A DNA stretch of 64,000 nt from Thermanaerovibrio acidaminovorans DSM 6589 (GTDB lineage Bacteria; Synergistota; Synergistia; Synergistales; Synergistaceae): positions 682,001 to 746,000 of the forward strand of contig NC_013522.1 in assembly GCF_000024905.1 (NCBI RefSeq), given 5' to 3'. Every line of letters starts with the position of its first letter. The first letter of the stretch is position 1. Made by a program: the position numbers and the translations under genes. The notes beneath the pieces are model-generated. The model saw only the letters and a list, made by a program, of their open reading frames with translations. It was not told the origin of the DNA and ran no database searches. This document shows positions 45,389 through 54,338 of the stretch, in pieces.

Positions 45389-46693
45389 TTGTCTCACAGC
45401 GTAAGGATATTCGAATCCGCCTGTAAGGGGTGCGTGAACTGCCTCAAGTCCTGTCCCACCGAGGCCATCCGGGTGGTGGACGGGTCAATACGGATCCTCA
45501 AGGACCTCTGCATAGACTGCGGCGAGTGTCTCCGCACCTGCGGGAAGAAGGCCTTGGGGCTGGAGGAGGACGACTGGGACATCATAAAGTCCCACACGCC
45601 GGGCATCCTGGCGGTGGACCCCACGTTCTTCGCCCAGTTCGGGGCCTATTGGCATCCCTCCATGGTCATCCAGTGCCTTAGGGAGTGGGGGTTGGACATG
45701 ATAGTGGATCAGGCCCCCAGGGCCTTCGACCTGGCTGCCTACGCGGTGGCCAAGTCTATTGAGATGGCCTCCCGGGAGCAGCTACCCTTAATATCCACCT
45801 ACTGCCCGTCGGTGGTGCGCCTCATCCAGGTCAGGTTCCCGGAGCTCATCGGCCGACTGGTGACGGTCCAGAACCCCCTGGACATAATGGGGGACCTATG
45901 GCGGATGGAGACCGGAAGACGGGATCCCATAACCCTGCTGGCCCCGTGCCCGTCAAAGATAACCCTGGTCCGGTGCCCCGTGTCCCGATCCAGTAGCCCC
46001 TTCCAGCACGTGGTGTCGGTCCGCAAGGTCACACGACAGCTCCTGGCGGCGGGCCCCCAGGTGGCGGACAACCTGCCGGATCCCACCAACAAGAGGTGGC
46101 TCAAGTGGGCCCTCCGGGGCGGCGAGGCCCGGCACGTTAGGGCCTTCTCCTCGAAGCCCATAGTCACCCTGGCGGTGTCGGGCCTTAGGAATACCCTGGA
46201 CCTGCTTCAGGACCTGGAGCTGGGGAGGTTGTCGGGGGTGGACTTCGTGGAGTGCCGGGTGTGCGACCTGGGGTGCATAGGCGGCATAGCGAACGCGGAG
46301 TCCCGTTTCCTTGCCAGCCTTAGGCTCCAGCCCCTGTCGGCCCCCTGGGACATCTCCCCGGAGGAGAGGGAGGAGATAGCCGCCCTGTACGATCGGGGCA
46401 CCTGGGCCCTTGAGATGCCGGTGCAACCCAGGCCCAGGCTCCCGCTATCCCAGGATCTGACCGAGGCAATGGCCAAGCTGAAGGAGATGAAGGCCATCTA
46501 CGCCCAGCTGCCCCACATAGACTGCGGCTCCTGTGGGCGCCCCTCTTGCAATGCCATGGCGGAGGACATAGTCCGGGGAGAGGGGGAGATCACCGACTGC
46601 ATATTCAAGCTCCGGGACGAGATATCGGACCTGGCGGGGAGGATAGCCGCCCTCTCCAAGAGCGTTCCCCACACCATGAAGGGAAGGAGCTGA
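45389..46693 (+). CDS. Fe-hydrogenase large-subunit-like iron-sulfur protein
   Basis: 434 residues from TTG 45389 after GAGGGGTGG. N-terminal two [4Fe-4S] motifs: CKGCVNCLKSCP (about 10-21) and CIDCGECLRTCG (about 39-50). The middle is the Fe_hyd_lg_C fold, but its H-cluster loops are altered: TYCPSV instead of TSCCPxW, APCPSKITL instead of MPCxxKxxE, ECRVCDLGCIGG instead of ExMACPGGC. A C-terminal [4Fe-4S] domain (HIDCGSCGRPSCNAMAEDIV) and a helix end it. It is therefore likely a redox sensor or electron carrier, not a standard hydrogenase. T. maritima has a similar protein beside its bifurcating hydrogenase. Confidence 0.85.
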   Translation: MSHSVRIFESACKGCVNCLKSCPTEAIRVVDGSIRILKDLCIDCGECLRTCGKKALGLEEDDWDIIKSHTPGILAVDPTFFAQFGAYWHPSMVIQCLREWGLDMIVDQAPRAFDLAAYAVAKSIEMASREQLPLISTYCPSVVRLIQVRFPELIGRLVTVQNPLDIMGDLWRMETGRRDPITLLAPCPSKITLVRCPVSRSSSPFQHVVSVRKVTRQLLAAGPQVADNLPDPTNKRWLKWALRGGEARHVRAFSSKPIVTLAVSGLRNTLDLLQDLELGRLSGVDFVECRVCDLGCIGGIANAESRFLASLRLQPLSAPWDISPEEREEIAALYDRGTWALEMPVQPRPRLPLSQDLTEAMAKLKEMKAIYAQLPHIDCGSCGRPSCNAMAEDIVRGEGEITDCIFKLRDEISDLAGRIAALSKSVPHTMKGRS

Positions 46694-46700
46694 TCCGCCT

Positions 46701-47036
46701 TTGAAGGTCAAGGAATTGATAGATCACCTGGACTGCCGGCTACACGCGGAGGGTAGGCCGGATGAGGACGTCTACCGCGGGGTGGCGGGGGATCTCCTAA
46801 GCCACGTGATGGGGGCTGCCCCCGAGGGCTCCTGCTGGGTCACCATCCAGACCCACGTCAACGTGGCGGCGGTGGCGGTGCTGAAGGAGATGCCCCTGGT
46901 GATCCTGGCGTCGGACCGGGAGCCCGCCCCGGACCTGGTGGAGCGTTGCTTGAAGGAGGGCATATGCCTCGTCTCGACCCCCCTCTCCATCTTCGAGGTC
47001 TGCTCCCGGCTGGGTAATCTTGGGATAGAGGGTTGA
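46701..47036 (+). CDS. DRTGG-like domain protein (second copy)
   Basis: 111 residues from TTG 8 bases after the previous stop. MKVKELIDHLDCRLH, AGDLLSHVMGAAPEGSCWVTIQTHVNVAAVAVL (as AGDLLSHVMGAAPEGSCW and QTHVNVAAVAVL), PLSIFEVCSRLGNLG parallel the first DRTGG protein of the operon. Its stop overlaps the PHP gene start (TTGATG). Confidence 0.75.
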   Translation: MKVKELIDHLDCRLHAEGRPDEDVYRGVAGDLLSHVMGAAPEGSCWVTIQTHVNVAAVAVLKEMPLVILASDREPAPDLVERCLKEGICLVSTPLSIFEVCSRLGNLGIEG

Positions 47037-47815
47037 TGGGGCTTAGACCTTTCAAACTGGACCTTCACGTTCATTCGGTCCTCTCCCCCTGCGGGGAGCT
47101 GGAGATGGGCCTGAGCGACATCGCCCGGCGGGCGGCGGAGGTTGGCCTGGACGGACTTGCCCTGACGGACCACAACGCCTGCGCCAACGCGGCGGGCCTG
47201 ATCGAGGCCGCCCAGGAACTTGGCCTCTGGGTTATACCCGGTTGCGAGGTCCAGACCGAGGAGGACATCCACGTGGTGTGCCTCTTCCCAACCCTGGGCT
47301 CCGCCATGGATTTCCAGGGCTGGACCTGGAACCTGCTGAACCCGGTGGCCAACGATCCGGACGTTTTCGGTTACCAGCTGGTGGTGGACAAGGAGGGCAA
47401 CATCTTGGACCAGGTGGACACCCTCCTGGTACAGGGGATCCGGGCCGGGGTGGACCAGGTCCTCCTGGAGGTGAGGCAGCGTGGTGGCATCACCATCCTG
47501 TCCCACGTGGACCGTCCCTCCTTCTCCTACCCGGCGGTCTTGGGGCCCATCCCTCCAGATCTTCCGGTGGACGCCATAGAGATATCCTGGAGGGCCTCAG
47601 ACCAGGAGGCGGAGCGCATAAGGCGGTCCCTGCCGCACCTTCCTTTCCTCCGGTCCTCGGACTCCCATTGCCTGTCGCACCTCTCCGCCCAGCGGTGCAC
47701 CACCTTTCTCATGGGGGACCTGTCCTTTCCGGAGCTGCGCCTGGCCCTCAAGGGGCAGGAGGGCAGGGGTATCCTGGCCCCCTACAGGTTCCCGTCGGAT
47801 TTGGAGGTGAGGTAG
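47036..47815 (+). CDS. PHP-domain phosphoesterase
   Basis: 259 residues from ATG 47036. PHP metal motifs: KLDLHVHSVLSPCGEL (HxH, residues about 6-21), LALTDHNACANA (D-H), VIPGCEVQTEEDIHVVCLF (E and H), TILSHVDRP and FLRSSDSHCLSHL (DxH). Such domains hydrolyse phosphate esters or nucleotides. Last gene of the DRTGG/ATPase/hydrogenase-like operon, followed by radA after one base; perhaps removes a phosphate in the same signalling circuit. Confidence 0.9.
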   Translation: MGLRPFKLDLHVHSVLSPCGELEMGLSDIARRAAEVGLDGLALTDHNACANAAGLIEAAQELGLWVIPGCEVQTEEDIHVVCLFPTLGSAMDFQGWTWNLLNPVANDPDVFGYQLVVDKEGNILDQVDTLLVQGIRAGVDQVLLEVRQRGGITILSHVDRPSFSYPAVLGPIPPDLPVDAIEISWRASDQEAERIRRSLPHLPFLRSSDSHCLSHLSAQRCTTFLMGDLSFPELRLALKGQEGRGILAPYRFPSDLEVR

Positions 47816-47816
47816 G

Positions 47817-49169
47817 TTGGCGCCCAAGACCTCTTCCCGATACCGGTGCTCCAACTGCGACTTCGTGAGCCTCACCCTGGTGGGGCGATGCCCCTCCTGT
47901 GGTTCCTGGGGTACCATGGAGAGAGAGGAGATCCTGCCCGTCTCGTCCGCCCCTTCCGGGGGGCTACCCAAGCTGGTCACCCTTGAGGAGGCGCCGCCGG
48001 AGAGGCGGATCCTGAGCGGCCTTCCGGACCTGGACCTGGTTCTGGGGGGCGGCTGGCTCCCCGGTGGGGTGGTGCTCCTGGGGGGCGAGCCGGGGGTGGG
48101 GAAGTCAACCCTTCTGTTGCAGTCCTGTTCCGCCGTGGCCCAGGGGGGCACCAAAGTGGTCTATGTCTCCGGAGAGGAGACCCCGTCCCAGATAGCCTCC
48201 AGGGCTAAGAGGTTGCAGTTAACCTTGGGGGAGAACTTCAAGGTCCTGGTGTGCGATGACGTCATGAAAGCCATAGGGGCCGCGGAGGCCCACGGGGCGG
48301 AGCTCCTGGTGGTGGACAGCGTCCAGGCGCTGAGACATCCCGATGCCTCCGGGTGGCCCGGCTCGCCCAACCAGGTGAGGGCGGTGGCGGAGAACGTCAT
48401 AGGCTTTGCCAAACGTACCGGGGCCTCGGCGGTCATGATAGGCCACATAACCAAGCAGGGAGCCATCGCGGGCCCGAAGGCGCTGGAGCACCTGGTGGAC
48501 GTGGTCCTGGTCTTCTTCGGGGAGCGCACCTCCAGGAACCGGCTGCTGAGGGCGGAGAAGAATCGCTTCGGTGGCACCGAGGAGCTCGGGATCTTCCAGA
48601 TGTGCGAGCGAGGTCTCGTGCCCGTATCGGATCCCAGCGCCCTATTCTGGGGCGAGGACGAGGGGGTGGCGGGGGTGGCCATGGGGGTCCCCATGGAGGG
48701 CTCAAGGCCCATCCTGTCCGAGATCCAGGCCCTCACCTGTCAGTCCCCATACCCCTATCCCAAGAGGGCCTCAAAGGGTATAGAGCTGAACAGGCTTCAG
48801 TTGCTCATGGCGGTCATGGATCGTCGATGTGGCATGTCCCTCAGGACCAGCGACGTGTACCTGAACGTGGCGGGGGGGCTGGCGATCCAGGATCCCGCAG
48901 TGGACCTGGCGGTCTGCGCCGCCATAGCCAGCTCCGTGGAGGACGTGCCCCTGGACATGAAGGCTTGCTTCATCGGTGAGGTGGGGCTGGCGGGGGAGGT
49001 CCGGCCGGTTCCCAGGATGGCCCAGCGGGTCAGGGAGGCGGAGCGCTTCGGTTTTAGGAGGTTCGTGGTGAGCGCCAAGGACCTGAAGGCCGATGGTTTA
49101 GACTGTTCAAGGGATGATATCATACCGGTTAGGAACGTGAGGGAGATGGTCAAGCTAGTGCTGGGCTGA
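47817..49169 (+). CDS. radA: DNA repair protein RadA
   Basis: 450 residues from TTG. Zinc finger Cys11-Cys14/Cys25-Cys28 (CSNC, CPSC), Walker A GGEPGVGKST (89-98), RadA-specific KNRFG (248-252), and a C-terminal Lon-protease-like domain (about 280-450). RadA helps branch migration in recombination. Start codon is one base past the PHP stop. Confidence 0.97.
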   Translation: MAPKTSSRYRCSNCDFVSLTLVGRCPSCGSWGTMEREEILPVSSAPSGGLPKLVTLEEAPPERRILSGLPDLDLVLGGGWLPGGVVLLGGEPGVGKSTLLLQSCSAVAQGGTKVVYVSGEETPSQIASRAKRLQLTLGENFKVLVCDDVMKAIGAAEAHGAELLVVDSVQALRHPDASGWPGSPNQVRAVAENVIGFAKRTGASAVMIGHITKQGAIAGPKALEHLVDVVLVFFGERTSRNRLLRAEKNRFGGTEELGIFQMCERGLVPVSDPSALFWGEDEGVAGVAMGVPMEGSRPILSEIQALTCQSPYPYPKRASKGIELNRLQLLMAVMDRRCGMSLRTSDVYLNVAGGLAIQDPAVDLAVCAAIASSVEDVPLDMKACFIGEVGLAGEVRPVPRMAQRVREAERFGFRRFVVSAKDLKADGLDCSRDDIIPVRNVREMVKLVLG

Positions 49170-49205
49170 TGGCCGTTTTGCCCTTCGAAAGGGGGATTCC
49201 TCGAG

Positions 49206-49523
49206 TTGGACTACCCGGTGGAGGTCTGGTTGGGTTTTTTGGCCCTTGGGGTTGTGGTGGTGGTCCTGTCCGCCAAGGCGCTAAGGCAGAAGCCGTCCTT
49301 CGGCAAGGAGGGGATGGAGGGCTCCAGCGCCCTGGCGCTGACGGACCTGTCCCCCCGAGGGACCGTATTCTGCCACGGAGAGATATGGAAGGCCCGGTCG
49401 GTTGGGGGATCGATACCCAAGGGATCCCAGGTGGTGGTGGATCGGGTGGAAGGGCTGACGCTGGTGGTTCGCCCGGATGACGAGAAGGATGGAAAGACAG
49501 GAGGGGGTGCGGATGTTGTTTGA
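49206..49523 (+). CDS. NfeD-family short membrane protein
   Basis: 105 residues from TTG after AAAGGGGGA. One membrane segment (about 4-24, [20 protein letters not shown]) and a small OB-like beta domain with [37 protein letters not shown] (as [14 protein letters not shown] and [13 protein letters not shown]), the NfeD C-terminal domain. It lacks the serine-protease part of long NfeD. The stop overlaps the stomatin-like gene by 11 bases, the common NfeD-SPFH pairing. Confidence 0.87.
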   Translation: MDYPVEVWLGFLALGVVVVVLSAKALRQKPSFGKEGMEGSSALALTDLSPRGTVFCHGEIWKARSVGGSIPKGSQVVVDRVEGLTLVVRPDDEKDGKTGGGADVV

Positions 49524-50292
49524 GCTGATCGGCATGATCCTGGACCTGGGGGGTAGCCTGCTTGGGGTGGTGCTCCTCCTCGTCCTTGCCACGTCGGCGA
49601 TAAAGATAGTGCCCGAGTATCAGCGGGCGGTGGTCTTCCGGCTGGGGCGCCTGATAGGGGCCAAGGGGCCCGGGTTGATCGTGGTGATCCCCCTCATAGA
49701 CCGGATCCTCAAGGTGGATCTGCGGGTGGTGACGCTGGACGTGCCGGTCCAGGAGGTCATAACCAAGGACAACGTGCCCATAAAGGTCAACGCGGTGGTC
49801 TACTTCCGGGTCATGGATCCCTCCCGGTCGGTGGTGGAGGTGGAGAACCACATCATGGCCACCAGCCAGCTCTCCCAGACCACCCTGAGGTCCGTGATCG
49901 GCAGGTCCGAGCTGGACGAGGTGCTCTCCTCTCGGGACAAGATAAACATGGAGCTTCAGCAGATAATAGACGAGCGCACTGATCCCTGGGGGATCAAGGT
50001 CAGCGCCGTGGAGGTCAAGGAACTGGAGCTCCCGGAGGGGATGAAGCGGGCCATGGCGAAGCAGGCGGAGGCGGAGCGGGAGCGCAGGGCCAAAGTCATA
50101 GCCGCCGAGGGAGAGCTCCAGGCCGCCAAGGCCCTTTCGGAGGCCGCCTCGGTGATGGAGAGCTCCCCCATAACGCTTCAGCTCAGGTACCTGCAGACCC
50201 TGAGGGAGGTGGCCAGCGAGAAGAACTCCACCACCCTCTTTCCGGTGCCCATCGACCTGCTCAGGCCTTTCCTGGAGAGGAAGGGATCCTGA
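49513..50292 (+). CDS. SPFH-domain protein (stomatin/slipin type)
   Basis: 259 residues from ATG 49513 preceded by CAGGAGGGGG. N-terminal hydrophobic segment (about 8-32), SPFH domain beginning [16 protein letters not shown], then [24 protein letters not shown] (as [15 protein letters not shown]), [16 protein letters not shown] and an Ala/Glu-rich coiled coil [22 protein letters not shown] (first 20: [20 protein letters not shown]). Forms membrane microdomain oligomers with NfeD. Confidence 0.93.
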   Translation: MLFELIGMILDLGGSLLGVVLLLVLATSAIKIVPEYQRAVVFRLGRLIGAKGPGLIVVIPLIDRILKVDLRVVTLDVPVQEVITKDNVPIKVNAVVYFRVMDPSRSVVEVENHIMATSQLSQTTLRSVIGRSELDEVLSSRDKINMELQQIIDERTDPWGIKVSAVEVKELELPEGMKRAMAKQAEAERERRAKVIAAEGELQAAKALSEAASVMESSPITLQLRYLQTLREVASEKNSTTLFPVPIDLLRPFLERKGS

Positions 50293-50326
50293 CCGGCCTT
50301 GCAGTGCATCAGACCATGTGCCATCA

Positions 50327-50352
50327 GGGGGGATCCCGGATCCCTCCCTTTT
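50327..50352 (+). terminator. Terminator between stomatin-like gene and leuS
   Basis: GGGGGGATC (50327-50335) pairs with GATCCCTCC (50339-50347; one G-T), followed by CTTTT. Confidence 0.75.
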
Positions 50353-50378
50353 GCTATTTAGGCGGGGCTGGTTATAAT
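50351..50378 (+). promoter_or_regulatory. Sigma-70-type promoter of leuS
   Basis: TTGCTA (50351-50356), 16 bases, TATAAT (50373-50378). Transcription would start about 30 bases before leuS; no room for a T-box leader. Confidence 0.78.
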
Positions 50379-50417
50379 GGAGCCCATTACGAGTTCTAAG
50401 GTATGGAGGCGAGGGGT

Positions 50418-52907
50418 ATGGCTTACGATTTTGGGACCATAGAGCCCAAGTGGCAGAAGGTGTGGGAGGAGAGCGGCGCCTTCCACGTGGAGCGTGGTGG
50501 GGATAAGCCCAAGTTCTACTGTCTTGAGATGTTCCCGTACCCCAGCGGGGCCCTGCACATGGGACATCTGAGGAACTACTCCATCGGAGACCTGATGGCC
50601 CGGTTCCTCCGGATGAACGGTTACAACGTCCTCTACCCCATGGGCTTCGACGCCTTCGGCCTGCCTGCGGAGAATGCGGCCCTCAAGTTCGGGGTCCAGC
50701 CGGCGGAGTGGACCTGGAAGAACATAGAGCACATGACTGGCCAGCTGAAGAAGATGGGGTGCAGCTACGATTGGCGCCGCCGGGTTGAGACCTGCAACCC
50801 GGACTACTACCGCTGGACCCAGTGGCTGTTCCTGCAGTTCTTCAAGAAGGGGTTGGCCTACCGCAAGGAGGCGCCGGTTAACTGGTGCGAGTCCTGCAAG
50901 ACGGTCCTGGCCAACGAGCAGGTGGTGGACGGGGGACATTGCTGGCGCTGCGGCACCGCGGTCACCAAGCGCAACCTGGAGCAGTGGTTCCTGAGGATAA
51001 CCGACTACGCCCAGGAGTTGCTGGACTGCCTGGACTCCCTGGAGGGGTGGCCCGAGCGGGTCAGGATGATGCAACGAAACTGGATAGGTCGGTCCGAGGG
51101 GGTTCGGCTCTCCTTCGCCATAGACGGCACGGACCTCACCATGGAGGCCTTCACCACCAGGATAGACACCATCTTCGGGGTCACCTTCGTGGCCCTTGCG
51201 GCGGAGAACCCCCTGGTCAGGCAACTGGCGGCCGTATCCCCCAAGGGGGATGAGATGCTCGCCTTCGCCGAGAAGGTGATGCGCCAGAACGAGATCGAGC
51301 GGTGCGCCGCCGGGGGCGAGAAGGAGGGTTTCGATACGGGCTTCTTCGCCGTTAGCCCCGTGGACGGCCGGAAGATCCCCATCTGGATAGCCAACTACAT
51401 CCTCATGGACTACGGAACGGGGGCCATCATGGGTGTCCCGGCCCACGACCAGAGGGACTTCGAGTTCGCCAGGAAGTACCAGCTTGACGTGGTGCCGGTG
51501 ATAAGGCCCGTGGACGGTCCCATCCCGGACGGATCTTCCATGGATAGGGCCTTCGAGGACGAGGGCATACAGTGCAACTCCGGCCAGTTCGACGGGCTCC
51601 CCACCCGAGAGGCCATATCGAAGATGGCCCTGTGGTTCGAGGAGAACCGGTGGGGAAAGCGGGAGGTCAACTACCGCCTCAGGGACTGGCTCATATCCCG
51701 TCAGCGCTACTGGGGGGCCCCCATCCCGGTGGTCTACTGCGACTGCTGCGGCATTGTGCCCGTGCCGGAGGATGAGCTGCCGGTCAAGCTCCCCATGGAC
51801 GTCACGGTCCTCGAGGGGGGTGGATCCCCCCTGCCCGGTGCCAGTCACTGGGTCAACACCAGCTGCCCCAAGTGCGGTGGCCCCGCCAGGCGGGAAACCG
51901 ATACCATGGACACCTTCATCTGTTCCTCCTGGTACTTCCTCCGGTACACCTCCCCCTCGAGCAAGGATGCCCCGTTCGACTTCGATGATGTGTCCTACTG
52001 GATGCCGGTGGATCAGTACATAGGCGGCATAGAGCACGCGTGCCTGCACCTAATCTACGCCCGGTTCTTCACCAAGGTCTGCTCGGACCTGGGGCTTCTG
52101 CCCAAGGACCTCCGGGAGCCCTTCACCAACCTGCTCACCCAGGGGATGGTGATAAAGGACGGCTCCAAGATGTCCAAGTCCAAGGGCAACGTGGTGGATC
52201 CCGACGAGATAATCCGCCGCTACGGGGCGGACACCGCCAGGCTCTTCATCCTCTTCGCCGCCCCGCCGGAGAAGGACCTGGACTGGTCCGACAAAGGGGT
52301 TGAGGGGGCCCATCGGTTCCTGAGCCGGGTCTTCCGGCTGGTGGAGGAGAACCTGGAGGGGCTCATGTCCGCCCCGTCCCCCATGGACGTGGACTCCATA
52401 GGGGATAAGGCCCTCCGGGACGTGAAGCGACAGATCCACAGGACCATAGACAAGGTGACCCGGGACATATCCAAGGAGAGGCAGTTCAACACCGCTGTGG
52501 CGAGCCTGATGGAGCTCTGCAACTCCCTCCAGAGCCTCAAGCCCTCCAGCCCGGAGGGGTGGAGCGTGCTCCGGGAGGGGGTCGAGTCCCTGGTTCTCTG
52601 CCTGGCCCCCTTCACCCCCCACGTGTGCGAGGAGCTCTGGAGCATGCTCGGCAAGAATGGGCTGGTGTCCCTGTGCGGCTGGCCCAAGGCGGATCCCAAG
52701 GCCCTCGAGATGGAGGACGTGACCGTGGTCTTCCAGGAGAACGGCAAGGTCCGGGAGCAGCTCAAGGTTCCCGCGGGGCTCTCCAAGGATCAGCTGGCGG
52801 AGAGGGTGTTGTCGGATCCTGCGGTGGCCAAGAGGCTGGAGGGCAAGGAGATATTGAAGGTCATAGCGGTGCCCGACAAGCTGGTGAACGTGGTGGTGAA
52901 GCCCTAA
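50418..52907 (+). CDS. leuS: Leucine--tRNA ligase
   Basis: 829 residues from ATG 50418; an in-frame ATG at 50403 is inside the Shine-Dalgarno region GGAGGCGAGGGG. HIGH motif HMGH (47-50), CP1 editing domain with TRIDTIFGVTFV (about 235-250) and GVPAHDQRDFEFA, zinc-type CDCCGIVP...CPKCGG, KMSKSKGN (584-591) and the anticodon-binding domain. Charges tRNA-Leu and edits misacylated tRNA. Followed by holA after one base. Confidence 0.97.
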   Translation: MAYDFGTIEPKWQKVWEESGAFHVERGGDKPKFYCLEMFPYPSGALHMGHLRNYSIGDLMARFLRMNGYNVLYPMGFDAFGLPAENAALKFGVQPAEWTWKNIEHMTGQLKKMGCSYDWRRRVETCNPDYYRWTQWLFLQFFKKGLAYRKEAPVNWCESCKTVLANEQVVDGGHCWRCGTAVTKRNLEQWFLRITDYAQELLDCLDSLEGWPERVRMMQRNWIGRSEGVRLSFAIDGTDLTMEAFTTRIDTIFGVTFVALAAENPLVRQLAAVSPKGDEMLAFAEKVMRQNEIERCAAGGEKEGFDTGFFAVSPVDGRKIPIWIANYILMDYGTGAIMGVPAHDQRDFEFARKYQLDVVPVIRPVDGPIPDGSSMDRAFEDEGIQCNSGQFDGLPTREAISKMALWFEENRWGKREVNYRLRDWLISRQRYWGAPIPVVYCDCCGIVPVPEDELPVKLPMDVTVLEGGGSPLPGASHWVNTSCPKCGGPARRETDTMDTFICSSWYFLRYTSPSSKDAPFDFDDVSYWMPVDQYIGGIEHACLHLIYARFFTKVCSDLGLLPKDLREPFTNLLTQGMVIKDGSKMSKSKGNVVDPDEIIRRYGADTARLFILFAAPPEKDLDWSDKGVEGAHRFLSRVFRLVEENLEGLMSAPSPMDVDSIGDKALRDVKRQIHRTIDKVTRDISKERQFNTAVASLMELCNSLQSLKPSSPEGWSVLREGVESLVLCLAPFTPHVCEELWSMLGKNGLVSLCGWPKADPKALEMEDVTVVFQENGKVREQLKVPAGLSKDQLAERVLSDPAVAKRLEGKEILKVIAVPDKLVNVVVKP

Positions 52908-52908
52908 G

Positions 52909-53826
52909 TTGCCTCACCTGGTGCTGTTGTTAGGGGAGCCATCGTCTATAAAGGGTCTCGTACAGAGGGCCCTCGAGGACCTGGGGGCCCCGGGACAGGA
53001 GGTGACCAGGAGGTCCTACCAGAGCTGGTCGGACCTCCTGGGGGATAACAGCTCCTGTGGGCTATTCGCCGAGCGCTCCTTCGTCCTGGTTGAGGTGGAG
53101 GGGGATCTGGGCCCCTTTCCCCTCCACATGACGCCCCTTTTGGAGGGGCCCGAGGCGGACAACGTGGTGCTCCTGGCGGTTAATCAGCTCCCCAAGGAGC
53201 TGTCCCAGGGGGAGCTGAAGGGCAGGGTCTCGGTTTACCGGGACGAGCCCCTGCCCCGGTTCGGCCGGGACAGGATCCGCTGGATCGAGAACCAGGCCAG
53301 GGGACTGGGGCTTTCGATATCCTCCGATGGCCTGGCCTTCATATCCGACGCCTTCGAGGACCGGGAGGAGATATCCGGTGAGCTTCGGAAGCTGAGCATG
53401 CTGGGACGTGCGGTGTCGCTGGAGGACGTGAGATCCCTCTGCCTGGGGGACGGTCAGCGAAACCTGGTGTCGTTCCTGGACCTCTTGTGCGCCCGGCGGG
53501 ATGTGGAGGCCATCAAGACCTTGGAGGCCCTGAAGCGGGATCAGGACCTTCTTCCGCTGGTGTCCGCCACCTACAACCGGTTCAGGCTTGCCTTTTACGC
53601 CCACCGCTTCGGTGAGGGGTGGGTGAACCGGAACCTATCCCCCAGGCCCTATGCCATGAAGATGGCCATGAGGGCGGTGGAGGCCTACCCGCTGGCGGCC
53701 TTGAGGGATTTCGTATGGGAGCTCATAAGGATCAACGTGATGGAGAAGATGGGGCTGGGGGCCGGCTGGGCCCGGTTCGATATGGCGGTTTTTGGCCTTC
53801 TCAACTCGTCGAGGGGAAGGAGATAG
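52909..53826 (+). CDS. holA: DNA polymerase III delta subunit HolA
   Basis: 305 residues from TTG. AAA+-like clamp-loader subunit without Walker A, as usual for delta: VLLLGEPSSIKGLVQRAL, LLAVNQLPKELSQG, GLAFISDAFEDREEISGELRKLSML (in part), then the C-terminal collar domain (about 190-305). Delta opens the beta clamp. The leuS-holA-rpsT arrangement supports the call, since holA sequences diverge widely. Confidence 0.86.
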   Translation: MPHLVLLLGEPSSIKGLVQRALEDLGAPGQEVTRRSYQSWSDLLGDNSSCGLFAERSFVLVEVEGDLGPFPLHMTPLLEGPEADNVVLLAVNQLPKELSQGELKGRVSVYRDEPLPRFGRDRIRWIENQARGLGLSISSDGLAFISDAFEDREEISGELRKLSMLGRAVSLEDVRSLCLGDGQRNLVSFLDLLCARRDVEAIKTLEALKRDQDLLPLVSATYNRFRLAFYAHRFGEGWVNRNLSPRPYAMKMAMRAVEAYPLAALRDFVWELIRINVMEKMGLGAGWARFDMAVFGLLNSSRGRR

Positions 53827-53836
53827 GAACAGAACA

Positions 53837-53873
53837 AGGTCCCCTTCCATCCTCTGGGGATCGTAGGGGACCT
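53837..53873 (-). terminator. Possible rpsT terminator
   Basis: AGGTCCCC (53837-53844) and GGGGACCT (53866-53873) are perfect inverted repeats; on the minus strand the stem is followed by TGTTCTGTTCC. The 21-base loop weakens it. Confidence 0.5.
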
Positions 53874-53898
53874 GATCTAGCGATTGACGTTACGGATC

Positions 53899-54177
53899 TT
53901 AAACCTGGGCGCCCTTGACGAGGGCGTGAACCTTGGCGGCGACGCCCGACTTCCGCCGGGCCGCGGTGTTCCGGTGAATGACCCCCTTGACCACCGCCTT
54001 GTCGAGCACCTTCTGGGCCTCGTCGAGGCGCTTCTTGGCCATATCCACGTCCTTGCTCTGTACCGCCTCAAGGACCTTCTTGATGGCGTTCTTGCAGCGG
54101 GTCTTCCAGAACCGGTTGTATAGGCGGTTCCTCTCGGCCACCAGGACCCTCTTGGCTGCGGACTTCTTGTTCGGCAT
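53899..54177 (-). CDS. rpsT: 30S ribosomal protein S20
   Basis: 92 residues from ATG (complement of 54175-54177), with AAAAAAGGAGGTGAC upstream; the 7-codon upstream extension is the Shine-Dalgarno. MPNKKSAAKRVLVAERNRLYN and the C-terminal FTPR-like GVIHRNTAARRKSGVAAKV (MPNKKSAAKR quoted) match S20. Binds 16S rRNA early in assembly. Opposite strand to holA, the common arrangement. Confidence 0.97.
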   Translation of the reverse strand: MPNKKSAAKRVLVAERNRLYNRFWKTRCKNAIKKVLEAVQSKDVDMAKKRLDEAQKVLDKAVVKGVIHRNTAARRKSGVAAKVHALVKGAQV

Positions 54178-54292
54178 ACCGTCACCTCCTTTTTTCAAAC
54201 GTTGGACATCATATCATAGTCATCGTCATGGCCGCAAGGGCGATGATCGAGCCCCTCCGATTCCCACGGCGCATGGGTTATTATAGATGCAA

Positions 54293-54309
54293 CTGGCCGT
54301 TATGGCCAG
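54293..54309. repeat. Inverted repeat between rpsT and the NeuD-type gene
   Basis: CTGGCC, spacer GTTAT, GGCCAG: perfect 6-bp arms in the divergent gap 54178-54338. A TATAAT on the minus strand (complement 54278-54283) may be the rpsT -10, with weak TGGCCA 17 bases away inside this repeat. Confidence 0.4.
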
Positions 54310-54338
54310 GTATTCCAATCGTTGGGAAGTGGTGATCC

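Noticed and set aside
50293-50417. T-box leader of leuS
   Set aside because: The promoter lies about 40 bases before the gene; there is no specifier stem or T-box sequence, and the hairpin present is the terminator of the upstream operon.
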